Assembly (NCBI GenBank): GCA_963576735.1
Contig: OY755177.1
Location: 3,410,001 to 3,474,000, forward strand
DNA: 64,000 nucleotides
Direction: 5' to 3'
DNA from: Bedellia somnulentella
Taxonomy: Eukaryota > Arthropoda > Insecta > Lepidoptera > Bedelliidae
Part shown: positions 1 to 10,445 of the stretch, piece after piece
Position numbering within the stretch: the first letter of the stretch is position 1
How the letters are laid out: each line of letters begins with the position of its first letter
Position numbers and translations under genes: made by a program
The notes under the pieces: model-generated
What the model saw: the letters and a program-made list of their open reading frames with translations, nothing else
Databases searched by the model: none
Told to the model about the DNA's origin: nothing

Positions 1-361
1 AAACGGATTCAGTGTTTTTCTCGCTTAACTTACATTAAATTTGTGTTGTACATTTAAACGTAATTTTAGCTTAAATCAGGGCTGTCAAAAATACCGCAAG
101 CACATACATTCAAAACATAAATAACTTTTATAAAACCTGAACCAATTAATTCAATCTATAAATAATTACCAATCAACTTATATCCGATATTCAAATTCTG
201 TTTCCTGTTTTATTGAAAGGGATAAATTGATGTAAAACCGATAAATAAAACATCGGGTTATTTAACTTTTATCCAATCATATGCTTGTGTTTTCCGTAAC
301 ATGTTTGAAAAGGTTACCAAAAACGATTGACTTTATGTCTTACACCCAATACTAGCAAAGC
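1..361. other. AT-rich DNA, nothing recognised
   Basis: No open frame, tRNA-like fold or dispersed repeat that recurs elsewhere in the window was seen here. Confidence 0.5.
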
Positions 362-600
362 TAAGATTTTATAATAATAATAAAAAACTTTATTTCGGAT
401 ACACAAGATCCATATGAAGTTAGTAAGTTAGTAACATCGAAATACTTATTTAATATGTTAGTTTTTGTTAGTCTGTCCTTATTTTTAACTTAAAGATTAA
501 CTAATAAAAAGAAAATAAAACGAAAAAACTAAATAACACTATTTACAATATATGCCGAACCTAGCATCGGTTCCCTAGTATCCTGCTGCACATATACCCA
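362..600 (-). repeat. 3' end of an unclassified LINE (TTATTATT tail)
   Basis: Read on the minus strand the stretch ends in AAATAAAGTTTTTTATTATTATTA, split here as AAATAAAGTTTTTT followed by ATTATTATTA, a 3' end style common for insect non-LTR elements. A similar tail bounds the insertion at 48175-48391. No coding remnant was recognised, and the 5' limit (about 600) is a guess. Confidence 0.4.
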
Positions 601-660
601 GTGTTTATACATGTTACAGTGTTTATATTCCATTGTTTAATGTTTACAAAGATACATTGT

Positions 661-849
661 ACAGTGCCGGCAAAGAATGTCACTACCCATTTCTGGTCAC
701 GGCTGTCGTAAGAGGCGACTTTAAGGGTATGGGGCTTTTAAAGTGGTTTTGGGCGATGACGTAGGAGACTCATCACCAGCAATGCTTTATTTTTACCATC
801 TTCTCCCCTTTCAACTTCCAAACGACTTGAGTATATGTTTGTGTATGTC
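661..849 (+). repeat. SINE-A copy, diverged
   Basis: Has the GTGCCGG head, the AAGAGGCGACT block and the GGAGAC-CATCACC block. The stretch before the terminal tail is missing and it ends in ATATGTTTGTGTATG. It belongs to the subfamily with GTGCCGGC and GTCACTACCC, as do the copies at 25605 and 60152. Confidence 0.7.
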
Positions 850-1450
850 TTTACGCTGTAAATATAAAAAAGAATATAAATAAAAAGAAATAAAGTTTTT
901 CTTAGACTAAGTTATTGCATCACAGTGAATTAGACAACAGATTTTCTTGTTCCTAAAACTGGACTGATTCTTTCGAATAGAGAGGGTAGATTCTGTGGGT
1001 TCACGTTTTCCATAACAGTGAATGACTGTGTTGGCTGCTTTCTCTTTAATTTACGACACATGGCAACACAACGGTAGTAGAATAAAATCTATTACTTTGA
1101 GCAAGTCTCGACACTACACGACACTTTTATGATAATATATTGAGCAATAATATATGAACAGTGGCTCCGTACCCTTATGTACTGTAATGGGTTATCGTTA
1201 GGTCATTTTCCATCGCCGACATACGTCGATCACGCCACACGAAAATGTTCCATGAATAACACATAATGAGTTTCCTTGTTGTTATTTTTGAAATTCATTT
1301 TATTTGTACCTTTAAAATGGTTGACATATTGACAACGTTTACCAAATCACCACTAGTCGGAGCATTTTAGTTAGTATTAAAGCTAAGTTATTCCTGAAAC
1401 TTTGATTTTTTTTATTTTTGTTTAGGATTTGATTTTTTCTAAGCGGCGAT
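850..1450. other. AT-rich DNA, nothing recognised
   Basis: No coding or repeat signal seen apart from ordinary A/T runs. Confidence 0.45.
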
Positions 1451-1502
1451 TTTTAGTTTTATGTCTGCCCCAATAGGAACGAATGGCGTGAGTATGAGTA
1501 TG
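1451..1502 (+). repeat. RTE-like LINE 3' tail fragment
   Basis: TCTGCCCCAATAGGAACGAA followed by TGGCGTGAGTATGAGTATG matches the last 50 bases of the LINE at 50184-50718. Only the tail is present, as expected for a strongly 5'-truncated copy. Confidence 0.6.
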
Positions 1503-2423
1503 CACCTGACTTTTCCGTAACTTTGTTTTAATTATTTGTTATTTCCGAAACTTCACCATAGTAAAATCAAATAAGAATGTGCTATTCTTAAAATAAGAGG
1601 CACAAATATTTTAAACGACTTTAAAAATCTTTAATATTATGGTAAAAAACCAAAACTCTGAAGCTCCACCTAACCTTTGCGCTATAAAAATAGTTGTACG
1701 TTTTAACCATTTGCATTTATTTGAGTTGAGAATAAATTTTGAGTGTGGATTTGTAACGAAATTAACTACTTCCAGTAAATGCTTAGGATGTCTGCGCAGC
1801 TCATAATATGTTCCTAGTATTACTTAATCTAAGCAATTTTGACATCTCAGTAGGAAAATTAGCGCACCTCATGCAGGAAACATGATTCCAAATTCTTGGC
1901 AGAGATTCACAAATCCATACTTCCTTGGCTTCAATGTAGTAACTACCGGTAGTGGGGGTGAGGAAAAAAAGGTCTTAAGGAAACGACATAGATAAAAGTC
2001 CTACTGTCTGTGTGAATTTTCCTCCACCTTTTAATAGCAAATTTGAACAGTAAAAAATACATAAAAACACGTGACTTCAACATCCATCGTAATTCCCTGA
2101 ATTTTCTAATTGAGGTCGGCTCCTAAACGTAAATGCTAGCAATTATGTTGTTTTGGGGTAATTACACTCTTCGCTTTGATGAGAGCAGTTATTTTCGTGA
2201 CAGCCCTGTCACTGCTCACTTTTTAATGTTTCGTTAAATGTTTTACTACTAACCTTTATGTGGCAACAACCAATTATATAATTTATTTAAATAGAGACAA
2301 AAAAACAGGTATCTGTAGTCTGAACAGTGTATTGGCACAAAGCATTTGAACGTATTTTATTTACGGTTTTTCACAAAATCATCCTACCGAACCGAGCCAC
2401 ACCGAACACGAATCACTCAATTT
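1503..2423. other. AT-rich DNA, nothing recognised
   Basis: No credible open frame or window-internal repeat. Confidence 0.45.
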
Positions 2424-2513
2424 TGATTGGAGACCCATCACCAACGATACTTTATTTCTACGATCTTGTCCCCTAACAACTTCCAAATTGCCTAAGGATG
2501 TGTTTGTATGTAA
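2424..2513 (+). repeat. SINE-A remnant
   Basis: GATTGGAGACCCATCACCAA followed by CGATACTTTATTTCTACGATCTTG matches the middle of SINE-A. The head and most of the 3' tail are absent. Confidence 0.6.
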
Positions 2514-3012
2514 TACATTTTTTTCAAACCAACATGCATACATCAAAGTTCGGCTAGACCATTATAATTTTAAATGCCTGAGCCACTTTTGAAACTTAAA
2601 TAGTTAGTAGATTATAAATTAAAGGGAAAGGTTAGTGACAGGCTTTCAGCCGCATCTTTTCAGCTCAAAGATACTTCTATTTTACTATCGAATATAAACT
2701 ACAAGTATACTATGAAACTATTAAATCAAAATGTATTTTAATAATTAAATCATATTTCAAAATAGATTTGAATTGAATAAAATTAAAAGCATAATTGAGA
2801 CCATACTTCAAAGGAACTTATCATAAAAGAAAATAATTTAATTACAAAAATAATTGGCTTTACTGACGATAAAACAAAACCCACACTTAATTTTCATTCC
2901 ATTGCGCTTTGTATTATATTAAATACACATTAAAATAATATTATTTAACTTAAATTTATTTTCATTTATTGAATCCTATCTTTATCTTCTGGGAAATTCT
3001 GGAAAAAAAACT
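2514..3012. other. AT-rich DNA, nothing recognised
   Basis: Mostly A/T, without open frame or known repeat. Confidence 0.45.
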
Positions 3013-3283
3013 TGATCTTCAGAGTATCCACGTTTTGTTCGATCAGTGTGCTCACGTGATAAGTCTATTGCCGTTTTGTACGAATACACTGTAATATATC
3101 TTAGTACAACTTAGCTATGTGAGTTTCCTCACGATTTTTTCCCTCACCTTTAACAAATATGATAAATTAACAACACATATGTATTACTTTAGAAAAGACA
3201 CAATGGTGTAGGTCTGACTTGGGGTTCGAACCGACGTTTCTCTGTATAATAAGAGCATGTTCTTCTCACTGAGCTATCTGGAT
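3013..3283 (-). repeat. SINE-B copy, 3' end lost
   Basis: Minus-strand tRNA-related head (GATAGCTCAGTGAGAAGAAC at its right end, B-box-like GGTTCGAACCCC inside) followed by the SINE-B body. It lacks the CTCTGCCAACCCC tail and abuts another SINE-B. Confidence 0.7.
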
Positions 3284-3520
3284 TGTATAACATAACATAA
3301 ACGTTGACGCCGTTTATCGCCGAAGGGTTTGGCAGAGGCACGTTTTGTTTAGACAGTGTACTCACTTGATACTCACTTGATAGGGGGCAGGCCTATCGCC
3401 GTTGTGCACGAATACACTGTCACATGGCTAAGTACAACTCAGCCATGTTGGTTTCCTCATGATGTTTTCCTTCTCCTTTAACAACCATAATAAATTAACC
3501 ACACATATGACTTCTAAGAT
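3284..3520 (-). repeat. SINE-B copy, 5'-truncated
   Basis: Carries the 3' tail (GGCAAACCCTTCGGCGATAA, then ACGGCGTCAACG) and the body up to the AACCACACATATGACTT block, where the tRNA head is missing. A short internal duplication (ACTCACTTGAT twice) is present near 3360-3380. Confidence 0.7.
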
Positions 3521-3745
3521 TTTCACGATTACACATTGTTACATTATTTTTAAAGCTCGACGTTTCGAAAACTTTTCAGTTATCATGGTCACGGGAATAC
3601 TGAGGTGGTCTTTTTCATTATACAGTACTATAAAATTATTAATACTTACTACCTTCACAAAATTTTAAGTTAAATTTGCGTTTAATATTTGCTACAGCAG
3701 CTATAGCAATGGGAACATTGGACTATCATGTCGTCTTGTAGGATT

Positions 3746-4115
3746 GTATAACATAAACATAAACATAAACGTTCACGCCGTTTATCCCCGAAGGGGTTGG
3801 CAGAGGTACCAATACTTCTGAACTCACATGGCAGCGCCATCTAGTGTCCAGAGAAGGTACCCACGTTTTGCTTAGACTGTGTACTCACGTGAAAGGGGGC
3901 AGGCCTATCGCTGTTTTGTACGAATACACTGTCACATGACTAAGTACAACTCAGCCATGTGGGTTTCCTCACGATGTTTTCCCTCACCGTTAACAACCAT
4001 GATAAATTAACCACACATATGACTTTAGAAAAGACAAATTGGTGTAGGCCCGACCCAGGATTGGAACTCACGCCCTTCTGTTTTCGGGCGGGTGTTCTAT
4101 CCACTGGACTATCAT
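3746..4115 (-). repeat. SINE-B copy, near full length
   Basis: Full structure on the minus strand: tRNA-like head with GATAGTCCAGTGGATAGAAC, body, and tail CCTCTGCCAACCCCTTCGGG with ATAAACGGCGTGAACG and (TTTATG)n. The sequence AGGATTGTATA occurs just before it (about 3740) and again at about 4139, a possible displaced target duplication. Confidence 0.8.
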
Positions 4116-4602
4116 GTCGTTTTTTATACTTTATTAAAAGGATTGTATACTTTATTAAATTCAAGTTAAATAGAAAGTAATGATAATCACTTTGATTTCA
4201 CAGTGTCACCTGTACTTCTTTAAGGCTTACCCATGCCTTGCTGCGTGAAAAATGTAATAAACTTTCAGTACAGTAATGTCCATTTCAGAACTGTTCCATT
4301 ATGGTTCCATTAACAGTGATATATTGAATATATCCAACAGCAAAGTAAACTATTCATTGGACATTACAGGTCTTTTGTAGGCTGTAGTAACATTTTATTT
4401 TTAAAATTTGAACTTAAATTATTGATCCATTTTTAAGTTTAGTTTTTTCGAATCTGTAACTATGGTTAATGAACTTACCACGTTTATCATTCGCAATTAA
4501 TCATAGGAGAGATACAGAGTTATCTATACTTTTCATATAAAAACGCCAAAAGTAAAATATTGCACAAAAAACTGAACCAAAGCAAAGAAAACAAAATAAA
4601 CA
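4116..4602. other. AT-rich DNA, nothing recognised
   Basis: No coding or repeat signal seen. Confidence 0.4.
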
Positions 4603-4742
4603 CAAGGGGTTGGCAGAGGTACCAATACTTCTAAACTCACATGGCAGCGCCATCTAGTGTCCAGAGAAGGTACCCACGTTTTGCTTGGACAGTGTACTCA
4701 CGTGATAGGGGGCAGGCCTATCGCCGTTTTGTGCGAATACAT
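4603..4742 (-). repeat. SINE-B 3' part
   Basis: Contains the tail and the GGTACCCACGTTTTGCTTGG body block, nearly identical to 3800-3925. The rest, including the tRNA head, is absent, and the tail lacks its GGCGTGAACG end. Confidence 0.75.
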
Positions 4743-5449
4743 AGTTCAGTGGAAGAACCATCACTTCTCATGCAGGAGACGCAAGCTCCCACACTGAGTC
4801 GGGTCTAAACCAATGTGTCATTCCTTTAGTCATATTGTGTTACGGGAAAACATTGGGAAGAAATCCATATGACTAAAATTATACAGTGCATTCGCATAAA
4901 GCGGCAATAAGCCTACGTAGTGAACGCGCTGTCCAACCCAAACATGGGTACTCAGAATCAATAAAAAGTGCTCATCAAGACAAGAATTCCTAATCTTCTC
5001 AAAAAGTAGCTGAAAGAACACATAAAGTTTCTAAAGCAACAAAGTTCATCAGTACTCGTAGTATAATTTAAGTGTGCGTGCGCTAAGAATGTTGTAATCA
5101 AAGTCGTCACGCGAGCTACTCACGCGACGATCAACCCGCAATTATCATGTCACTACCACTACCCTTGGTGATGGATAGGTTGATTCTGGTATTGCTTTTT
5201 AGAAAATATTAAGCCTTGGATAGGCTTGAAATTAAATAGGATTCAGTAGATATAGGCTGAGTTTTTTAGATTTGTAGGACTACTCATGTAATCAGATTTT
5301 CCTAGACTGGATTGAATATATTGTAATCTTAATTTAGCTAACTTGTAAGATTTTAATAATTTCATGAATTATTATCATAGTTTAAGAAACTTTTTGAGCA
5401 ATTTCGTAATGTGATATTACATTTATTTTAAATCAACACAAAACGTCAC
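4743..5449. other. AT-rich DNA, nothing recognised
   Basis: Short open frames only. None has recognisable domains. Confidence 0.4.
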
Positions 5450-5945
5450 AATTCGGTATGCAAAGTTTTACTAAAGTGATGCTGATTACAAAACCATTTC
5501 GAGATATTATGGTTATAAACAATATTTTCTTGAAATTATATCAATTGAAGCTAAGATGACTGTTATTTTATCAAAAAACTGTAACAGTGTTTGACCTTCA
5601 ATGTTGTTTCAAAGACATACGGTTTTGCAGTTTATTAATAAAGTATCGAAAATCATAGGTTTGTTTAGTATAATATCGTAATAATTTCATTTGACATCAC
5701 AAATTCGTATTATGTTTTGCAATCAGCAACATTTTTATAAAACATTTCGCTTCATTTGCATGTCGCTACGTGATTTTATCAATCGATGACGTCACAAAGT
5801 ACGAAAGTTGAACAATCTTTAAAAAATCATAACTTTACAATTACTCATTTTAAATGGAAAATATTCAAATTAGTCTTTTATTTCGTGTTTACTATCGAAT
5901 AAAAATATTTAATAAATACCAAAAAAAAACTTTGCATACCGAATT
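5450..5945 (+). mobile_element. MITE (496 bp), copy 1 of 3
   Basis: Bounded by inverted ends AATTCGGTATGCAAAGTTTT and its complement at 5926-5945. The same unit recurs inverted at 22881-23377 and in this orientation at 48483-48979, with the same interior (GATGACGTCA-like block, TAATAATTTCATTTGA block). It has no coding capacity. The AATT at each end could be a target duplication or part of the TIR, because it is its own complement. Superfamily not determined. Confidence 0.8.
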
Positions 5946-6139
5946 CTAATGTTGGCTTGATTTTTGGCATTAACATAATATTTTTTTTTTTTTTTAATTT
6001 TTCTTCATTCTTCTATCTTTCTAATATCTATGCCCAAATAATAATATTGGGAAGGAAACAAAATTCTGTCCGACCATCGTATTAATGATTCTATATAAAT
6101 CATTTATTAATAAATCATTTATTTGCAGCTGGGACAAAA

Positions 6140-6144
6140 ACATG
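6140..6144. repeat. target site duplication ACATG (left)
   Basis: ACATG immediately before the left LTR is repeated at 7379-7383 immediately after the right LTR. Confidence 0.9.
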
Positions 6145-6339
6145 TGTCAGCATGGCTGACGTCGTATAATGAGGTTGCTTATAATTATATACTGTTTACA
6201 GGTTCTTAAAAATAATTTGAATAATTTGTCTATGATTGATTATATCTATCTTTGATTGTCACTTCTTAAAATACATTCGACTGAACAACACGCCCTCTTT
6301 GATTTCTCATCCCGCATCAGCCCCGTTCACGAAGAAACA
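6145..6339 (+). repeat. 5' LTR of deleted BEL/Pao element
   Basis: TG...CA-bounded and 195 bp. It differs from the right LTR only at ACAGG versus ACACG near position 6203. Confidence 0.92.
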
Positions 6340-6341
6340 TT

Positions 6342-6356
6342 TGGTGACCCCGAAAC
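6342..6356 (+). promoter_or_regulatory. putative primer-binding site
   Basis: TGGTGACCCCGAAAC begins two bases after the LTR end, where LTR elements place the tRNA-complementary primer site (TGG pairs with the tRNA CCA end). The donor tRNA was not identified. Confidence 0.7.
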
Positions 6357-6631
6357 TGGAAGACGAGACTCTCCAGGAGACACGCGAGGAGCTGGCAACG
6401 AGCGGCGCGGGAAATTCTGCGAGGCAAACGAGGCGGAGTACGAGTTCATTTGTTCGACACGGACGCCATTTCGAAAACGTGGCGGTCGACCGTTCCGAAA
6501 AAAAAGCTTTCAAAGAAAATCGAGACCAGGAAGGCTAAGGTATAGGTACCTATTACCAAGTAAGTGACTGGCATAATTTAGCATTTATTCGAGGCTGTTA
6601 TTCATGAATGCATGAATCAGCCATACGCTGT

Positions 6632-7161
6632 TGTATCATTTGAAGCGTATTTTAGGTCATGCTTTGTTAACATATGAAGAATTTGTAACTATACTAACCC
6701 AAGTCGAAGGAATTTTAAATTCTCGCCCATTATGTCCGATTCCAAATTCAAATAACGACGAAATTTTATTTTTAACGCCAGGTCACTTCTTGATTGGTAG
6801 GAACCCTATATCGATGCCTGATTATAATTACCTGAACGAACCGATTAATCGACTCACTCACTACCAACAGCTACAGCAACTGCAACAAAATTTCTGGAGA
6901 AGATGGTCAAGGGATTACATAGGACTGTTGCAGGAGCGTACCAGGTGGAAGTGTGCCAAGGGACCTACTCTTCGAGAAGATGCAGTGGTGCTGGTGAAGG
7001 ACGAGCAGCTGCCGCCCTGCCGCTGGAGGCTGGGCCGCGTCGTGCGCTGCTGTCCCGGCCGAGACGGCGTCACGAGGGTCGCCGAAATCCGGACTCAGAG
7101 AGGAATCATCAAACGTGCATTCAATAATATTTGCCCTCTACCAATCGATCAATCTTTGTAA
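6632..7161 (+). pseudogene. BEL/Pao pol C-terminus (end of integrase plus DUF5641)
   Basis: About 176 codons open without ATG, starting at YHLKRILGHAL, just past where the third catalytic Glu of integrase should be. LTQVEGILNSRPL and LTPGHFLIGR are the conserved integrase tail. WRRWSRDYIGLLQERTRWK and PCRWRLGRVV are typical of the DUF5641 domain that closes BEL/Pao polyproteins. The matching segment of the element at 13004-22648 is clearly related but diverged, so the two belong to different families. The frame stays intact to its natural stop, close to the right LTR. Confidence 0.88.
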
Positions 7162-7183
7162 TAAAACTTGTTTGCGCGGAGCA

Positions 7184-7378
7184 TGTCAGCATGGCTGACG
7201 TCGTATAATGAGGTTGCTTATAATTATATACTGTTTACACGTTCTTAAAAATAATTTGAATAATTTGTCTATGATTGATTATATCTATCTTTGATTGTCA
7301 CTTCTTAAAATACATTCGACTGAACAACACGCCCTCTTTGATTTCTCATCCCGCATCAGCCCCGTTCACGAAGAAACA
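7184..7378 (+). repeat. 3' LTR of deleted BEL/Pao element
   Basis: Partner of 6145-6339, followed directly by the ACATG duplication. Confidence 0.92.
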
Positions 7379-7383
7379 ACATG

Positions 7384-7927
7384 GTATATTCAATATAAAA
7401 ATATCTAAGAATGCAATAATTTCAAATCTAAGAACGTAATTCTTAAAAACTCAATAAAATTATTCCATCTTACTAAACTAACCAATAGTTTTGTCCCTAA
7501 AGTTCTAACCAGAACCTTCTCATTAAAATGCATTTTGCAATATCCAAAGTTACATGATTAGTCTGAAAATTCGATGGAAACTTTGATTACAGATCAACTC
7601 TGGGCATTTCGGATGCAGGACGATTGTAATTGAATTTCGCAGGCCACCGCGTTCTGATAGACATTTTAGTGTGATTTTTTCGTTTTGCACCCGAATTTCT
7701 CGTTTTGTGAATTTGTGCCTGTAACGAAACATGTATTAAATTTTGGTAGTCGCTGGAAAGTTCATTTTATAAAGCTTCGCTTTTTGCTTGTTTGATTTTT
7801 GCGAACGGATTTTGGTTTGTATTCAATTTTTATCTTTCGTATTGGAATGTTGAATTTCTGGGGTGATGAATTAAATAATAAAATAAGACTGATTGTGTAG
7901 CGAGATTTATGCTAATAGATTTGCTAA
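7384..7927. other. AT-rich DNA, nothing recognised
   Basis: No coding frame with recognisable similarity on either strand. Confidence 0.4.
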
Positions 7928-8021
7928 TCAACTTTCAAAATGTGGCTGAGAAGTTTCTACCCCAGAATCTCTAGCTACCCCTTTTTAGGATTTATGGCCG
8001 TGAGTATGTGTATGTATGTAT
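7928..8021 (+). repeat. SINE-A 3' fragment
   Basis: Carries the TGGCTGAGAA, CTCTAGCTACCCC and GGCCGTGAGTATGTGTATG segments of SINE-A only. Confidence 0.7.
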
Positions 8022-8255
8022 TTGCTAATTTTTATTTATTTATTTATTTATTTACACACTCGAAATATAATCTTGACAGATGAAACACCTAATATGATTA
8101 ATTTCACTTTAAAATTTAACAAAAATCAACACAAAAATTAAAAAACATCAAGAAAATCTTAATTATTTTGAATAACATAAAAATCTCAGAGAAGTATTTG
8201 TGAAGTCAAATGAATTCTGAGCTGACAAAATAAACTTTCATACTTACTCATTACT

Positions 8256-8455
8256 GCTGTGTAGTGTCGGCTTAGAATAACACTACTCCATTTCTGCCGG
8301 TGGGTGTACGTAAGAGGCGAATAACGGTATTGGAGCTTTTCAGAGATTTTTGGGCGATGCGGTTAGAGACCCATCACCAACAACATTTATTTAACCATCT
8401 TTCCCCCATTCAAATTTCTTCTAGGGATATATAGCCGCGAGTATATGTATGTATG
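8256..8455 (+). repeat. SINE-A copy with internal deletion
   Basis: Full head from GCTGTGTAGTGTCGGC, but the segment from AAGTGGCTGAGG to GGCTACCCC is missing. It ends GCCGCGAGTATATGTATGTATG. Confidence 0.75.
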
Positions 8456-8639
8456 AGTGTACTTACATATTTCTCCTATTGGATAGGCAGGGACTGTATC
8501 ATACATAACAAAAAGTTTAATGTGTGTGTGTAATGGTTTCCCGCCCGCGTCACCATATAATATCACTTAATAGCCTAAGTCACCTTTTACGATAACCCCG
8601 CAAATAAATAGTTTATGCTATTCTATGATAGAAACAAGT

Positions 8640-8835
8640 CAAACAATAAATAAAGAATAAATAAAGAAAAGAAAAATTTCGACACAGGCGGGAATCGAAC
8701 CCGCGACCTCGGGTATACGCCCCGACGCTCTGCCAATTGAGCCACCGTGTCAATGGCTGCCAGCGCGAAATTCTTCTATCCTTTATTTCTTGTACACGTT
8801 TAAGTAGTGTTTGCGTTTCCTACCTCCGAATTTTT
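8640..8835 (-). repeat. T-module repeat, copy 1
   Basis: Central tRNA-like segment (8681-8751) with the family's flanks: GCGCTGGCAGCCATT before it and CGAAATTTTTCTTTTC after it on the minus strand. The downstream half (ATAATCCCCACATGAGG) is missing here. Confidence 0.75.
8681..8751 (-). ncRNA. tRNA-like cloverleaf inside T-module
   Basis: 71 nt that fold as a near-perfect tRNA: acceptor GACACGG/CTGTGTC, D stem GCTC/GAGC, anticodon stem TCGGG/CCCGA with loop GCGTATA, and T stem GCGGG/CCCGC. The anticodon by position is GTA, but base 33 is C instead of the near-universal U. Pol III A box and B box (GGTTCGATTCC) are present. It recurs with the same flanks at 10796, 24924 and 28128, so it is part of a repeat and probably not a functional tRNA gene. 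Confidence 0.65.
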
Positions 8836-8923
8836 TTTTACTAATTCGGAAGGCCACTTTTTTATCTTTTCAGATAGAATGCAAATGTTGAAAACGCCTA
8901 ACTATCACATAATTTAAATCTTT

Positions 8924-9108
8924 CCATGGGTGTACGTAAGAGGCGACTAAGGGTATCTGGGCTTTTTGGGGGATGCGGTTAGAGATCCATTACCAACAAA
9001 CTTGATTTTACCATCTTTTCCCCACTCAACTTCCAAAAGTGCCTGAGGAATTCCTAAAATCTTGGCTCTGGCTTCTGGATTTATAGCCGTAAGTATATGT
9101 GTGTATGT
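8924..9108 (+). repeat. SINE-A copy, 5'-truncated
   Basis: Starts within the GGGTGTACGTAAGAGGCGACT block and runs to TATAGCCGTAAGTATATGTG. Confidence 0.75.
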
Positions 9109-9943
9109 TTAAAATTAATTATGCGTAAATTGTCAGAGTACTCTACTTATTTTACCAAAAATTTGTCCCGAAAATTATTTTACCACGCCGTTTTCGCAAA
9201 ATAAAATTAAAGTGTAAACATTATGTTTGCACTAATAGCAGCACTAAAATATTTGATAAAAATAAAAAAATAAAGAAATCTAATTATAGCTATAATTATA
9301 ATAAATCTGTAGAGAGGTCAATTCTGTACATAAAATATATTTTCAAAGTAACTATCAGGGGGCGATCAGTGATCGATACTAATGCCAAAAATGCAATCAG
9401 TAACATTTCTATCTGTCTGTCTGTCGGTTTGTATGTTCCTTATGGAAACAAAAACTGCCGAACGGATTTTAACGAAACTTGGCACAATTATTTTTCATAC
9501 TCCTGGGGGCAGGTTATAGTATACTTTTGAGCAGAGTAATAAAGGGGAATTTGGGGATATTTTGGGAAAACGGTAGAAATCACTACATTTTTTAAGCTTC
9601 CGTCGCGTGTGCAGACTTAATGGTTTAAGTTGCATAGAAATCATGTGTGACGAATATATTCTTCATAAAATTGTCTTAAAAAATGTGCAACAGCATATAT
9701 CTATTTTTTAAGGTTGACTTACAATATCACGTGTAACTCCTGGTAGCTTAGCAGTTCGGAACATTCTGATTATATTTGTTTACTCTTACGTTTTTAATAC
9801 ACTCACTCATCCCTAATTAAAAAAATAATAATATTATATAAAAAATATTCCTATTCAATAAAAAATAATCATAGAAATTAGTAGAGAAACACCGAAATTA
9901 CACATGAAATAAGCCCTCGCGCCCGTGACCAAAACCAAATAAA

Positions 9944-10359
9944 AGGGAATATTCATGTTTTTCTTTTTTGTCTTAAATTAATACTTTACTATTTTATGAC
10001 ATAGAAAAAAATATAACTGGGCTTCAAAATCCTCTAAATATTTTTAAAATTGAAATTTAAAACTTTAAAAAAAATTAAGCAGTTCAAACGCCACCATTTT
10101 ACGCGCGCTATACGTGACGTCAAATGACACGTCCAGTGGTGGTTACCTTAGTGTTTTCGACGCTTTTGAATACAATTTCGTGTCAGATGACGTCACGTTT
10201 CGTTCAACCGATGGTGGCGCGTTTTGGAAGTTTGAATTTTGCTCCCTTATTTTGCACTTTTTGAATATTATTTCAGGGGTTTAAATAATAAGTAAATTAA
10301 AGAAAAACCTTTTCGTGAATAAAAGTTTTAGGGCATTTATAATTTTATGCATATTCCCT
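9944..10359. mobile_element. foldback MITE nested in the Helitron
   Basis: 416 bp absent from the other Helitron copies at the same place (host context ACCAAAT...TTACTAATTTAC). Ends are inverted (AGGGAATATTCATG against a right end that reads AGGGAATATGCAT on the minus strand). The interior is an imperfect palindrome with CGCCACCAT and CGTGACGTCA on one side answered by ATGGTGGCG and TGACGTCACG on the other. Target duplication not resolved. Confidence 0.7.
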
Positions 10360-10403
10360 ATTACTAATTTACATATTACATGACTAGATGGCGCCAGTGT
10401 AGT

Positions 10404-10445
10404 GAAGTACTTATAAGAACTACAACTAGTTCTTATAAGTACTTC
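10404..10445. repeat. perfect 19-bp inverted repeat
   Basis: GAAGTACTTATAAGAACTA, four bases CAAC, then the exact complement TAGTTCTTATAAGTACTTC. It occupies the spot where the sibling Helitrons have a single TTATAAATACTTC, so it is a local inverted duplication in this copy. Confidence 0.9.

Larger units (their letters stand above)
6145..7378 (+). mobile_element. internally deleted BEL/Pao LTR retrotransposon
   Basis: Two 195-bp LTRs (6145-6339, 7184-7378) starting TGTCAGCATGG and ending GAAGAAACA, differing at one visible base, with a 5-bp duplication ACATG. Between them are a primer-binding region, about 290 bp of leader, and a short piece of pol. Everything from gag through most of integrase has been removed, so the element cannot encode its own replication proteins. 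It keeps cis signals and could have been moved in trans. The near-identical LTRs imply recent insertion. Confidence 0.92.

Noticed and set aside
6236..6567. Overlapping 100-codon frames in the BEL leader
   Set aside because: They run across the LTR-leader boundary in two frames and have no gag-like features.
8681..8751. Functional tRNA-Tyr gene (anticodon position GTA)
   Set aside because: The fold is good, but position 33 is C, no intron typical of eukaryotic tRNA-Tyr is present, and the same core with the same flanks recurs as a dispersed repeat with variable anticodon loops.
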